Position numbers and translations under genes: made by a program. From Lineus longissimus (taxonomy: Eukaryota > Nemertea > Pilidiophora > Heteronemertea > Lineidae): a stretch of 64,000 nt of DNA. The stretch covers positions 8,186,001 to 8,250,000 of the forward strand of contig NC_088312.1 in assembly GCF_910592395.1 (NCBI RefSeq). Reading direction: 5' to 3'. The notes under the pieces are model-generated. The model did no database searches and was not told where the DNA came from. It was given only the letters and a program-made list of their open reading frames with translations. Below are positions 48,898 through 62,309 of this stretch, piece after piece (the first letter of the stretch is position 1; every line of letters starts with the position of its first letter).

Positions 48898-51800
48898 TCA
48901 GTATCACTTTACTTGGGTCTCTGTCGGGATGCTTGTTTGCGCACTGTTCCGTTAGGTTAGTTACGATAGTATATTGAGGTTATGTACATCGTGGTCGAAG
49001 GACTGTCGTGAGTTTAACAGCGAAAATCACCAGATAAAACCCTGAACGAGGTCAGAATCATCACACAAATAATGCGTTTTAGGCACAAACCGTAGCCTGA
49101 ACAATTTCCAATTGTATGGTGGTCGTGCTCTCTCCTAACATTCAAGCACTTTTGTTACTAATCAGCCAAATCTCGTTCCAATGAGATTCGACAACGTGAC
49201 TTTATAAGGTATCAAAGACTACCAGGACCAACCAGAATCGACTGCCCAGTTCCTAATTGTCCAAATGGGAAAACAAGCTATCCTCAGGAGGACAAGCTCG
49301 GTTATTATGAGCCAACACGCTAAATTGATGGCAAAGTACCGCATCATCTGTCAATCCCTTTAAAATATGCATGAATCCAGGCCCGAAAATGAATGGTTGT
49401 ATGGTAACCAACTCGTGGAAAAACTTTACGAGCTGGGTGATAAATCTGCGAGTTAGTGTACACGACATACATATGCAATTGCATACATTAGATTAGGAGC
49501 CCATTTACCTAAAATGTGGTGCAGTTACCAAATATTTAGTCTTAAATAGCCACTTTCTCCTTGAAAAAAGTGGGACTACTAGGGGGAAGCCTTCATCATT
49601 GATTCTTAGCGGGCATATACACATGCATTGATTATGATGTGGAAAATGGAGTGGAAAAATGGAGCAAAAAACCTTAAGAATCCATCCCAGCACTTAAAGC
49701 TAGATTAAGCTTGAACACATCGCATTATTGATGAAAGAAGAAGTAGCAAACTCTAGGGAAACTTTTAATTGAGTGAAGGCTACTGGTAAAGTTATCATCT
49801 TGATTTTTTATCTTTGCTGCTTCCATGGTGAGCAATTGGGGAAATCAACCACCAAAATAGCGCACTTGGTTTGTTACGAAGTGGGCGGTTAATGCTGTCT
49901 TGTAGTTGTGCACCAAATTGGTTTTACCAAATGATGTTACCATTAACGTTAAGTATGAATCGTTCTTTACCAAAATGTGATAAATCGGACAAGGCCACTC
50001 ATATAAGTACCGATACAATGGTTTGTTTACTGGTGGCTTGAAAAAGTACGCCAAATTGATTTTCGACCATCTTGGCATGCTGAAAGAAACAGTACTCGTT
50101 ATGGGATTTGTTGATAGGATTATATTGGCAATCACATGAGGAGAGATTGGTCAAAAACCTGAATTCGGTAACTTTTTATCTTCTTTCATTCTGTAAATGA
50201 GATAGTTTTTTTTCTCTCAATTGCTAAGCGCTTTTAGTGGACTTTATTGTTCATCCAGCCAACTAACCAACATGGTCATGACCAAATAGAGTTACCGGAT
50301 ATGGTATTAGTTTGTCCTGTGACCGTCGAGTTTAATGGTGAAGAAACTTTAACAGCATGGCTCGTATCAATATAAACCATTTAATTATCACAAGTTGTAA
50401 CATTTGGTTAGGGGCATTTTCTAACAAAACGGATTTTCAATTTCTCGACATCATTTACATAAGCAATGAAAACGTATACCAGACGACATCATTATATGGA
50501 TTGGCGTGAAAGATTGAATCCACTCCAGATTAATTTCATCGGTTGTATCTAATGTTTGCTGAAGATGACTTGGTTGGGTCATCCCGTTTGCCAATATATC
50601 GTTCAGAATTTAATATTTCTATGTTTGTTCAAGATGTAATTTAAACTTGTTGGCACACGACTGCTACATTTGGAGTTCAAAGTGTGTTTGCTGGGGTAGA
50701 AGAAAATCCATCATCTCCGGGGGACGATCAGCCTTAGAAAAGGGACAATGTTAATTTGCTTGCAACAAAGTTAAGTTTTTCTACATTTGTTGAGTTCAAC
50801 TTTATTTAAGTACATGTACATTTGTATGCTCAAACGAAGTTTTTCATTTATATTATTAGATTTTGGGATCTAATGCTGTCAAGTTACTCATGGGCAACAT
50901 ACATGAACTTGCTAGTGTTTTATCAGCTCCAACAACATCTTTCAAACTTCACTGCAACTATTCCATGGATATTCCAGGTTGCCTCGAGCTTAAATCTAGT
51001 CTCTGACATGTCACATTACGTAACAGGAGGGAAGAGGCCTTGGATTAACTGTCATCATCATCTCTTCACCCCAAGAAAAAACGCCGGCACTTTGTACAAA
51101 AATCCCATTAGCTCAGATGCCCCGAAGGTTGAAGTGTCATATCATATATTGTTTCCGAGTCATGCGGGTTATAAAGGTTGCAGAGTTGAAATAGGAATAT
51201 AAAGTTGCAGAAGTGAGTGTATGTCAGTAAGCAGTTTGAAAAAGTTTTAAACCTAGGAAAATTTTGCAACAAAGTTCCTTAAGATCTTTTAAAAGCCATT
51301 TTCCTGAAATATCTTCTGCAAAGGAAGTTTAGCCATGGACCTACAAAACAATTAGCAAGAAACCAGTTACTGATTATAATTCAATTCAAAATTCTTTAAA
51401 TCATTGTTGTTCCCTAATTTTGCAGCCAAAGTTTAATTACTTGGATTTTGCCCTGGAATTAACCAATCTAAAGAAGTCTTCTCCTCAATCTTAGACTTTT
51501 ATTTAATTTGTAAGGAAGATTTTAAGAATGTTTTCTGCCAATCTCTCCCAAATGAATTAGTAAGTAAATCACATCTATGTCTCGAAGTAGTATCTTTTAT
51601 ATATTGCAAACCTAACTGAAATATAAATTTCCCAAGAGCAGCCAGTTCTTTTCTCCATTAACTGCTGTATACTAGTATCTAAATGAACTCCCCAAGGTTA
51701 CATATTACCTGTTTATGAGTTCCATTTAGAAGAAGCCCACAATGATAATAACCTTCCTTGAGATACAACATAAACCAAGTGCTTAATCAAAAAGTCATGA

Positions 51801-51909
51801 GCTACATCCTGTGCAGCAGTTTTTACACTGGAAAGAACAGCGCTCTGACTCTTGGTGACATACACTTGCTCCAATATGAGTATATAGACCGAAGGATTTT
51901 TTTAATGAT

Positions 51910-52215
51910 GACTTGCATTGAAAAACCAGACGATTATGCTTTGCATTGAAAGAAATCAGTCCAATCCTATGCTGTGGATCTGCATTTAAAAACAAAGCAG
52001 TTTTCTTTAACTATGTGCATTTCAACTGAAAAACTAGGCAGCTTACTTCCATGCAGTTAAGTTTCATTGAAAAGCCTGATTCCAGTTCTGTGGATATGCA
52101 TTGGAAAACACCGAGTGAAAAGCAAAATGATTTATAGATATAATGCAATGCTGTGGAGATACATTGAAAGAACCAGGCAGTTTACTACAAAGCAGTTGAT
52201 TTTTCTATTGATGTG
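51910..52215. repeat. Degenerate short tandem repeat tract
   Basis: Motifs TGCATTGAAAA, CAGGCAGTTTACT, AAGCAGTT and ATGCTGTGGA recur four to six times with irregular spacing. This suggests an old, heavily mutated minisatellite. Confidence 0.5.
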
Positions 52216-52218
52216 GAC

Positions 52219-52850
52219 TCAGTAGAGCAGTGTACATAAATGACTGGGAACAAAACGTATTCTGTGGAGCAAACGGTTTTCTCCAGTGACAATCGACATC
52301 TTAAACAACTGATACGGGGTGATCGAGGTGATTGTGACAGCCAAGCGGTCAAGGCCATTTTGCCGGGTCACACCCAGCCTATTTACCGAAACAAAACATA
52401 AAGGAACGTGTCCATCAACTGTTCCTTTGAGCAGATGGTTGTCATTGATACTTATCATGCAAAACAACTACAGGTCACATTGTTTTGGTCACCCAATACA
52501 TAGTTCTCACCCACAAGAATCACAATATGGGACCACATTCCCTTGAGTACGATATTTGTCCATTCATGAATATGGAATAGGCATGAAATGGGCATTACCA
52601 GGTAATGTATATGATGGAATGTGTATGCCATGATCTTCAATTGTCTATCATTCACACGGACGTATGTCATCAGTGTCGGAAGATTGGACCAAAGGGGGCT
52701 GTTGGGCGACATAAATCAGTGGCCTCATCGACCTTTCTGGCGTGAAAATGAGAAGGTTCTGCAACAGCTCTTGGATATGTATACGCATCACAGAGACAGA
52801 AGCTTCCAACTTCTTCACAAAATCATTTAGTTAAAGTTGATGTCTGCAGT
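52219..52850. pseudogene. Coding-like tract of uncertain strand
   Basis: The region is GC-richer than its surroundings and open in several frames. Minus-strand frames include one starting LNDFVKKLEASVSV (coiled-coil-like) that breaks near 52660 and continues in another frame to 52455, then another to 52219. A plus-strand frame (52621-52830) is also open. This may be a decayed retroelement or gene relic. No family recognised. Confidence 0.2.
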
Positions 52851-53081
52851 TATGATAAAGGGAAGAAGTTAATTTTAAAAAAATTATTCTAAGGACTTCA
52901 TGTCTTCGTGTATCCATACCTCTCTTATCAACCAGAAGCATTTGGAAGTGATATAATATTTGTAGTCAACTCTGGTCAACTTGGATGAAGCTGCTTTCAA
53001 CGTGAAATCATTAGCCGTTCCCTCATCCCCTGGAGAAAGGAAGTCTTCCACGCAGATAAACCCGTTTCTTTCTTGCTCACA

Positions 53082-53168
53082 ATGACTTGCTTGAGGCTCG
53101 TATGTTGCTTGGTTGTTTGCTTCATATCACCTGGGGTATTCCTTGATGGGTTCATTACATTTCACATG
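53082..53168 (+). CDS. Candidate first coding exon with signal peptide
   Basis: The ATG opens a Cys/Val/Leu-rich leader (MTCLRLVCCLVVCF, then a Gly-Val-Phe cleavage-like region). After 29 codons it meets a good donor, ATG|GTAAGC, in phase 0. A TATA-like box (ATATAATA) lies at 52951-52958. If unspliced, the frame runs to 53372 (96 residues). No family recognised. Confidence 0.25.
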
Positions 53169-54689
53169 GTAAGCAAAAGTGACTATATCTTTTCTGTAGT
53201 CGGTTTTGGGTTTGACTCTTCTGATGACGTACATACTGCGGTTGATATTTGTTTCTGTGACTTCTGCGAACTCGATCATGATAGCCTGCGGGCTGCGACA
53301 TTCTTTGATGCTTTAAACTTAACATTCATAATGGGGGCGGTCAACTTCGCAAGAACATGGGACAACAAGTGACGTCCTCCGTGGTCACAGTCTCTCACGA
53401 AGCTGTGGGTAGTATTTTATCTCATTAAAACCTATTTTTATTTTTTTAACGACTTGTTTATATTCAGTTGGAATATATATCATCCAAAACAAAAATGGCC
53501 CAATTCTTCAGTTCTAGAAGTGGCTGCCATTTTTCATGAGTTCATGGGGAGCACCCAAAATGTACTTAGCATGGTTAATGAGCTGTTTTAACTTAATGTC
53601 TCAAGATTGCTTAGGAGACAATCATTAAGTAACTCAGATTTGTCTGCATTGTCATTTTGAATGTCAGAAGACAGTCAGTGTCCTTGTACAGCTCAAAATC
53701 ACATGCTATCGACAAAACTATCTCCCTGTAGCCGGGAATAATTTGCTAGATATGATTAGCCTTGAACTTGCATGTCACGCCATTATGTGCTATTAGCTTA
53801 CCTCTTGCAATATTGCTACCATACTTGCTAAAATGATGCCCCAGTTGCGTGTCACTAACTTGACTAATGTTTTATGAGTGAATTTGCTCCTTTGTTGTGA
53901 CTTGAATGAGGATGAATTAGAGAGACAATTAAGCCTGACAGAATCATTAGCTTAAATATGCACTCAATGTTTGTTTGTGGTAGTAGTACATGTATACTGG
54001 ATAGAATTTAACTTTTAAGTGACACTCAAAAACTCTCCTTAGACCACAAAGCTGATGGCCTATTAGAACCAATTCGCGTGTTTAACATTAAACTAAGAAT
54101 CATATACACCAAATGTATACAGTATTGGGACAAGTATCAAGTTTATAGAATGTCTGACACATCTTCAAAAGAAAGGAGAGAACAAGATTTTTTATTATCA
54201 AGAACCAATTCCTGACATCACATTATCTTCTCCCTATTTCAAAGGAGATCTGAACCAAATAGTCTGTAATAATAATAATATATTAGTGCTTACCTCCCCC
54301 ATCTACATGAGATGCCCACGTATATGTCTGGTGTCGTTTTCGACAACATAATGTCAAAGCTCGATAGAATCCCCAAAAGAAAAATGACACAGTTGCAGGT
54401 AACAAAGTGAGTTTCTGCTGCAGACATGTTATTTGACTGGTATGGAGATGATCGACAATTTAGCTCAAAAATAGGCTGAATACATTAGTTCTACTTGTAT
54501 CGCCTCACAATCTTGACAGTCGGCGTTATAAGATGGGGCATTAGAAATACATAGTACTCAAAAACAGAATCTTACCTAGCCCAAATATTCCTGCATTATT
54601 TAAAAAAGAAAATTGTTAACGCAATTCAGCGATGATCGTGCATATAGGATCAATGGTAGCTGAATATATCTGGTGCATCTTTTTGAGAA

Positions 54690-54790
54690 AAAAAAGAATC
54701 ATGGCCATCTATGCAAGTGTCTATCTAGGGATGAATCCCAGCCCCGCTACCTCTAAACATGACTCTTATCCACAAGTCGAGTGCCGTGAC
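54690..54790 (-). mobile_element. Weak tRNA-like SINE candidate
   Basis: On the minus strand, GGTGTCACGGCACTCGACTT resembles the front of the 32.6-kb SINE head, and GGGCTGGGATTCATCCC resembles a poor B box. Low confidence. Confidence 0.2.
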
Positions 54791-55283
54791 ACCATCATTG
54801 TTCATGCTGCCCTGTCAGATTCGTAACCGCATATGATGGATGTCAGGCCAGCCAGGCCGAGCGTAAAGCGTCGCGCAGCTACCCTTCGTCCTTTTGATTG
54901 CCTTAGCGATACACGTATGTATTAATGGTACCCAGATGGTAAGGGAGTCTACTTTTCTGGTTTAAGTTTTCGGTGTGTCTTGAGCGAACGGGACAAACGG
55001 AGATCGTTGCAAACCTTTCATGTTAAATTTACCTATTCTGGGGATCATGTTCAGCACCGGATTCTGACATGAATCACCACAATGTCTGTTCTCTTGTAAT
55101 AACATTTTTGTATCTTATAAATATATTTTGTCCAACTGCAGACCAAATCATGATACAGTGTGATGTTATGTGACCCGATAACCCTAAATTGCTATTTATT
55201 TTGAATTTGATTTCTCGCCATATGTCTAAATTCATAGAAAGCAGATTCATCACATGACATTGACAATCCTCTGCATGTTACAG

Positions 55284-55436
55284 GTCAACCAATCAGCCAA
55301 GTCGGGATCTCAACATCCCAACGGAACTGTTGAAGTCGAGCATTATGATCTTGCAAATAATAAACAGGAAGGAACACGTAGGCGGCTAACTTCGGTGGGG
55401 AAGTACCCCTTGGGACTTAAAATTGCTCTTCTCTAA
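55284..55436 (+). CDS. Candidate second exon, phase 0
   Basis: After acceptor GCATGTTACAG a 50-codon frame runs to TAA. It is polar, with NGTVEVEHYDLANN and a basic RRR site before a short C-terminal stretch. It fits the phase of the signal-peptide exon at 53082. Together they would give a secreted peptide of about 79 residues with a possible processing site. The join rests on phase and splice sites alone. Confidence 0.18.
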   Translation, partial: VNQSAKSGSQHPNGTVEVEHYDLANNKQEGTRRRLTSVGKYPLGLKIALL

Positions 55437-56130
55437 GTAAAGACTGGTCTACATGATGAAAAGTGTCAAGCTGAATGATAGGATATATGAACCTCATCCC
55501 GCCGGTGGTAGTAAAACCAATAACCTTATGCATATCTTCATACTGCAGACAACGCTGGTCTTGCATTCTGTATTCGTTTTCAGTCTTGTCACTACACCTT
55601 TTGCAGCCATCATATCTCCTTCGTTATCTGAATCCGATGCCTACAAGTACCATCTTCCAGTATTTGATTGTCATAGTATCATAAACATGACTTGAAAACC
55701 AATTCAGCTGCTCTTGAATCTGATACCTCGCATGCTTCCTTACTCCCAAGGCCAGCAATGTAATGTAACATAATACACCCTTCACAAGCACATTGTTCTG
55801 TCTCATCTCTCTCAAGCATCATCCAAGCTTTGATGGCATAAGATAATGCCACTATTGGGACATTTCTTGTCAACTATAAATAGTTCCCCTCCATGGCATC
55901 TCATATGACGGAATCAACTGTTGTTTAATGGTAAAAGCTATTGATAAGGACTCAATTAGTGATTAGCTCGGGTATTGCTACCTCATAAGGAAGGGTCTCC
56001 TCACATTATGATATCAGTTTCAGTGGTTGGATTGAATGGGGATTGACTGTTGTTCTTTCTGATGCCTTTCAGAGCTCGTTCTTCAGATCGCTGAACCAAA
56101 TTTTCCGTGGCATAATCTCGGCTGTGACAA

Positions 56131-56145
56131 GGGGGGGGGGGGGGG
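56131..56145 (+). repeat. G15 homopolymer
   Basis: 15 consecutive G. It is one of six such G/C runs of 12-20 bases in the window (others at 10024-10036, 15372-15383, 47151-47170, 47469-47480 and 58120-58132). Confidence 0.95.
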
Positions 56146-56230
56146 TCACCAAAAGGGTCACCAAAGGAACGTTTTAAACAATTAATGTTGTAAACCAACA
56201 ATGTCTCTGAAGGTCATGTAAATTTCGTCA

Positions 56231-56324
56231 CCGAGGACATTTTAGTCGAACCCGTGATCACCAGATCGAAAGTCCAGAACTGTAACCGTTAAACCACCAA
56301 GGCTTTCATGTTAGGGTGGAGATT
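56231..56324 (-). mobile_element. tRNA-derived SINE head
   Basis: On the minus strand GGTGGTTTAACGGTTACAG resembles the D-arm/A box of Glu/Asp-type tRNAs. An anticodon-arm-like stretch follows, then ATCACGGGTTCGACT (B box). The acceptor stem does not pair, so this is SINE-derived rather than a functional tRNA. Confidence 0.6.
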
Positions 56325-56346
56325 TTCGTCGCGTTTCATAGCTTTT

Positions 56347-56392
56347 CTGTGGTTGCCACGTTGATGGAGGGCCTATGCCAGCAATATAGTAC
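56347..56392 (+). repeat. Dispersed repeat copy 2
   Basis: Matches 37427-37480 over GTGGTTGC, TTGATGGAGGG and GCCAGCAATA. It lies about 20 bases from the SINE head on the opposite strand. Confidence 0.6.
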
Positions 56393-57034
56393 CGTCGGCA
56401 ATGTGTTATTCCCACTTGATCGGATGTGAGCTTGTTAAGTGTTTACTGACCAAGACCCCATGAAAGTCTATAACCACCCCAACAATCCAATTGCGCTTAT
56501 CTGTTCATCCTGTGATAGGTGTCTAACTGGCCGCTATCCTACTTTATTGGCTGCTTTTGCATTTGACATATTGGATTGGCCCCGGGGGTTTTCTACTTGA
56601 ACACTTGTGCATTTCAACCACTTATGGGGGAGGCAGCCAATGTCAGATGGTGGCTTGACTGCAGGCCAGCCTGATGGAGAGATAGCCGAGGCTACAGAAA
56701 AAGTGGTGATCTGGCAAATAGCATTTGGCATCATTTGCGACTGCTGTTTTTGAGGCTCTGACAGGCTTACCAAATGAGAATTGGGCGCGCTGTTCGCCCT
56801 CTTAAGTTATATGTTATTTATTTATTCAACAAGATTAATTTCCAATATTTGATAACGGTATTGATTTACAAAACGGACGTTTGTTTGCTAAGGTGTGTGA
56901 TTTTCCAGGATTTTGCTATCGTGTGCCAGAAAACCCATTGCTATCGATCCCTTTGTCACAGACAGACTCACGATCTGGATCATCTACAAGCTCCGATGAC
57001 TGCTCTCAGACATATTTTTCTTGACAGCTGCTAA

Positions 57035-59134
57035 AGTATTTATGTTAGCACTGGCCCTTGATCACTGATGCAGCGGTAGACTATTTGCTCTGGTGGGGAT
57101 GAAATAGCAATAAATCCATTAAGGGTAGGAATGTCCATTGAGCGCTATCCAAGGATAAGAGTATGAGAAATAAGTTGCATCATAGAATACCGAAATGGAT
57201 ACTAGTTTCGAGATGCTCTTGGGCCTAAAATAGATTGGAATCGTACGAAAACATAACTTTTTAGTTGGGTTGTTGGTAGTATTTTGGCCACTAATGCCTA
57301 TGATTTCACATATCATGCCCAGAAATGTTCTTAGACATGATAGAGTAACTTATGAGTTAGAGTGTTCTCTTGTGGCAGTTACCCCTGTACAAGAACTTTT
57401 GCTAACAATTTGATGCGGTCAGCATGCTTCTTACCAAGCACGCTAGCAGGTAATTTGAATCAACAAAATTATAACCACACTGGGAATAAATGTTGTTCTG
57501 TGGCAACTCCAGTTGAATCAAGGCTTCTCTTATTAAGATGCCAATGACAAATACTCCACGCACAGTCACATTTCTCTTAAATAATGCTATCATGGCTATT
57601 GTCATATTCATATTAGAAAACATTACCAGCTAGTGATGCACTTTTTAGTCGTATAGCATGAAATTGTGTTATGGATAATCCAAAATTAGATATTTAGTAT
57701 TGCAATGAAAGATTTTATTGGATTCGATCGAAAGTCAGCAATTGAATGGAATCATCAGGATAGATAACTGATTTCGTATCGGTGCTGAATGATACTGAAC
57801 ATTAGACATGATCTGATAGTTTTTAAAAATTTCATTTAGAGCTCGCCAGGCATTGGATGAGATGGTAAAACCAGGCGACTGTCAGAGAAAGCTTCTGTTT
57901 GGGCATCAAACATTTTTGAAGTTTACGGCCAATACATGTCCAATTATGTGAATTTTATCCTGATAATTGATTACGTGATGGACTCACTGATACTGAAAAT
58001 AGCCCAATTCTTCTTTTTTCCTTTTTTTTCCTTACGGGTTATCACGGGTGGTGCATGATATAAGTATCACAATAGTATTGTATGAATTGTCCATAACTCC
58101 TAAGCAGGAAATAGTTTAACCCCCCCCCCCCCGGCATTCCAAGTCCAAGGAAAATATCAGCCGAAAGTAGTTTGTAATGAGGTATTTTGTTTTATTTTGT
58201 TTGTCTGCCAGTGCATATAACTGCAGTGATTTTTTTAAACTTGCACTGGTAAATTTAACGGTAAACTTAAATCGCCTGCTAATACAGTTAGCTAAAATGT
58301 ACAGTAAACTAACTCCCACAAGTCAAAGTCTAGACACCCACTTCACTGACCAGCACTATGAGCTATATGCACGTGAATAATTCCAACCCAAGTTGTTCAT
58401 TTATGTATGGAAGCAACAAAATATCTAGACAGCCTTATGTTAACCATACATAATTGATTGAACAACTTTCCTCCCAATCAATGGCTTTAAGTGGGCAAGG
58501 CACTCATCCCGCTTCACTCGTCACCTCATATAAAATTTTCATCCATTCGTTTAAATATGTATGTGAAACTAAGGTACTTTATAATTGTCTCCACATTGTA
58601 CAAGCATTGTGTTAAATTATGGTGCCTCTTGATTTTAAGCAAAGTGGTAGAGTCTGTTTGAAAGAGAAGGCAACCAGTCTAGAAATCCAGTGCCAACATC
58701 AAATATAACCTATGTCATCTTCTTTTGCAAACATGTGCTCTCGCTGTTCACTTTTTAGAAATGTATTTCGGTGCTAAAAAAGGCCTTGTTCATACGGAAC
58801 TCCATGTATCATCTCTCTTACAGTCAAGTATGGATTTCTCTAATCTCTAATTAGCAATATCAAGATTATATCAACAGACGAGACAAATGTAAGGCTACCA
58901 CTGTCAGAATTGCACCCAGACAATGACAACACCAAAGTATTACTGATAAAATGATGTTGAGTCGATATGAAATTGAATTCGTGATATATTTTGATGGGCC
59001 CTAATTCAATTGTCTGGTATCTCACTCAATGTAAACACGAGGGTAAAATCTTTATTGTATGTGATATCTGGGATAACATGTTAGACATTTCTGTTTGTTT
59101 TCTGTGCTGGTACTTTTCCGGCCATTTCCAGTAT
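57035..59134. other. No gene seen
   Basis: AT-rich sequence with a C13 run at 58120-58132 and short chance frames. No domain, RNA gene or clear repeat. Confidence 0.5.
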
Positions 59135-59216
59135 ACCGGGGGCGATGAAGAATCGAACCCTCGGACCCCAGAGGCGCTGATGTTTCATCTAGGCCTCTCT
59201 GACAGCCGAGAGAGAA
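59135..59216 (-). mobile_element. tRNA-derived SINE head
   Basis: On the minus strand GGCTGTCAGAGAGGCCTAG (A-box-like) is followed by GGGGTCCGAGGGTTCGATTC (good B box) and then CCCCCGGTATACTGG. That post-head sequence resembles the CGGCCGGTATAGTG after the 32.6-kb head, which suggests related SINEs. Confidence 0.55.
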
Positions 59217-62200
59217 AGTTTTTTATATAGTTTTCTGCCTGACAACCAATCCTGTCACAGAACCACAAAACCAAATTACATGTATACTTGCGAACAGTCA
59301 GAAATTGGCCCAAATTTAAAGAATTTGATCAATATTTGTTTTGTTAATAAAAGATTAACCTAGCAATTGATTCTTATTACCCCTCAGTATCAGTACCATT
59401 TTCAGGATAGTAGTTTTGCTATATTGATTTCCTCACCCTAGTGTGTTGTGATCCACTTGACAAATGGACAGTGATACCAAGAGTACTCTAACCCTACTAA
59501 TGTTAGTAGTCAAGTGACTCAAGATGTGTGAGACGTTTACAGCTGTTTTTTTCAATGAATGAAAACTCAGCCAGTTGGGGTTGTCGATGGAAGGACGGGG
59601 TGCAGGAGCTTGTCATTACTGGTATCAATATTAAGAGCGAGATTAGATTACTATTTACATAACAAATTCAAACCCACCTGATTAAACTCCATCAGATATG
59701 CATAACTATCAAAGAGGAAATTTTTATGAAATTAGTAAGTACTCACACTCCCAGAGAAAAATAGATCAATGATTAAATCATCCACTGTAATATCATGAAT
59801 AAATTATTATCAATCACACAAAAAGTGATAATAAATGGAAATAGAATCAGACAATTGCGTATTTTATCAATAATCGATTCATTACAAATCTCAAAAGCAC
59901 TGGATTAAATTGTGAACATGTATTTAGTACACTGAATGTATTATATTGATTGCACTCAGTTTACATGTAACATGAGTGCACTGTAGTTGAGAACATGATG
60001 ATCAAGCAGATTGTTACTGGAAATTAGGAAAATGGTAAAAGATTCATGAAATAAAATTCATGTTCGCCCCATCAAAGAACGTGTATTGTTATGAACACAG
60101 ACATCTTTTGATGTTAGATCCCTGTAAGGTGGACCTTACTCCACCACTATTTGCCGAGCAAGTGATTGGCGTCTGTGTCTTTAAGAGAGCACAATGTAAC
60201 GGTGCTGTCTTTAAGTATTTCAGTTTTGACTTTTCACTTTCAAATTGTATTTCAATTATAGACTAGCCAACAATTGAAATTTTATCAAAACAAGCTAATT
60301 CAAATAAAATTACCAATATAACACGATATAACGAGTCTACCTTATAGTATTTCAATATCTCAGCCAAAGTATTCAATTACTCTTTAGTTAATATGAAAGT
60401 AATATTGATTTGGCCAGAAGCGATTTGATAAACAGCTACAAAGTTAATTTCAATCATCTCGCATAAATCCATAATGGAGCAACATTAATCGACTAGGATC
60501 AAAGAGCAGATACGAGACTTCATGCTCGACACTTTAAAGACAGTGTTCAACCATCACCATTTCCAAAGGCAATACAAATAGAAAACTATTTTTGATTAGA
60601 CTAGTTTACCCAATTGTTTGCTTACAGTAGCAGAGAATAGGCATGATGAAGTTTCACCAATTTATGGTCGGCACTAATGTATAGCGTGGAGTTCTTGTGT
60701 AGAACATGCCACAGAGATACTTTTAAAAGTGTACGCACAAAAAATGGGCAAATGAGTTCACATTGATATAATGCATTCTTGAACTGGCTTCTATGCGGAG
60801 GCTCGACAATAATACATGACGAGTGCGGGTTTGGTTGGTACTTCTCTGCCTTTTTCAGGAAGCAGAATAATACACTCGATTTCACCTTAAGTAGGCAAGA
60901 GTATGATTCGATTTGTGTACAGCAGTGTGCAGGCAATCTCGTGTCAACTTTAGTGAGACCAACCCTGATCAAATGAACACGAATTATGGCTGGCAGGAGC
61001 ATGAAATGTTTCAGGAAAACCACACATAAAATATTTTTGATTGCATTATGCAAGTGAAAAAGCCATTATCGCCTCTGCTTACTCCCGGGATACAACCGTA
61101 CATGTTATTATGGTGTATGCCACGTTCTTGCTGTCCAGAATGACCGGCATGTTGATGAAAAGGCAGGAGCGAGGGTCATGGACTGAACAATGTTATACGT
61201 GCCTTAATCGAGCTCAGGAAAGCAAATTAAATGCAGTTTCTTTTAGTTGTTAAATTAATGGATGTTTATTGCGATGGTATCGAACAATGACTTTATATTG
61301 CACTTTGATACAAACATTTTCATCAGCAACACAATTGGAAGTCATTGTGTATTGTTGATCACAAAGACTACCTCGATGTCAGGACTGCCTTCAGCTGACC
61401 ATCCACAATTTGGATATCCTGTTAATTAAGACTTAATAATTGAATCCCTGTCCACTGCTTTTTTCTGTCAAGACTGAAAGCGAAGGACTGTCGAAAAAAA
61501 ATCCGCAAATCCTATGAAAGTACATTCATCTTGGGAATTCTCTCCTCAAAGCCATACCAGTTCATTATAATACGCATTAGGCATAGCTGTAGGCAAAATA
61601 TCGCGTATCATGTTCGTGTATGTATAACTCCCGTCAACATCAACACATATTTATTTTTGTTTGGATATACACCCACTAACACGCCTAATATTCCTTCGGT
61701 TTATTTTCTGACGTTTCAGTGTAATTGTTAAATCATGTTAAAGGGCTAGGATGTCATAGATAGCAGATCGAACAACATATTTACGTCAAATATTGCTTGA
61801 CACTCGTTCACTGATATGGCTACTTACGTCATATTTGGCTGGACAGCCTTAGAAAAAGAAGAATCAATATATCAGTCAGCCAAACAGAGACAAAAACAAT
61901 GCCAATTAAGTAATTGATTATTTTGTATATGGCCACATTTTATCGTCAATAAAACTGAATGTGTAGCATGGCAGTCATTGTTAATTCAAACTTGTCCAAC
62001 TTCAAATAGCAGACTTGCACTCCACCCATTTCAAAGCTTAGTAATTAATTTTCCCAATCTATTTTCACGCTGAAGAGGACCATGTTGTTGATGTTGATGG
62101 AAGTTGGAGGATTGTCACCACCGGATTGAAAAGTTGGTTGCCTCCAATGTGTCTCAGTTAAAATAGCGGATTTTGAAGAGATTCAGCATTGCATTGTGCA

Positions 62201-62309
62201 ACTCTGGGGGGTTTTTTTATCACGGGTTTAAATCAGGTTAAAACACCTTAACATTTTCAGCATCATCTCAGTTGTGTATTCTTTGAGACTACCAGAATCG
62301 ATTCAAAAA

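Noticed and set aside
59135-59216. A functional tRNA gene
   Set aside because: The B box is good but the acceptor stem does not pair and no clean cloverleaf forms.
60622-61053. 143-codon minus-strand frame
   Set aside because: No domain or splice context. A plus-strand frame over the same bases looks equally plausible, so neither is supported.
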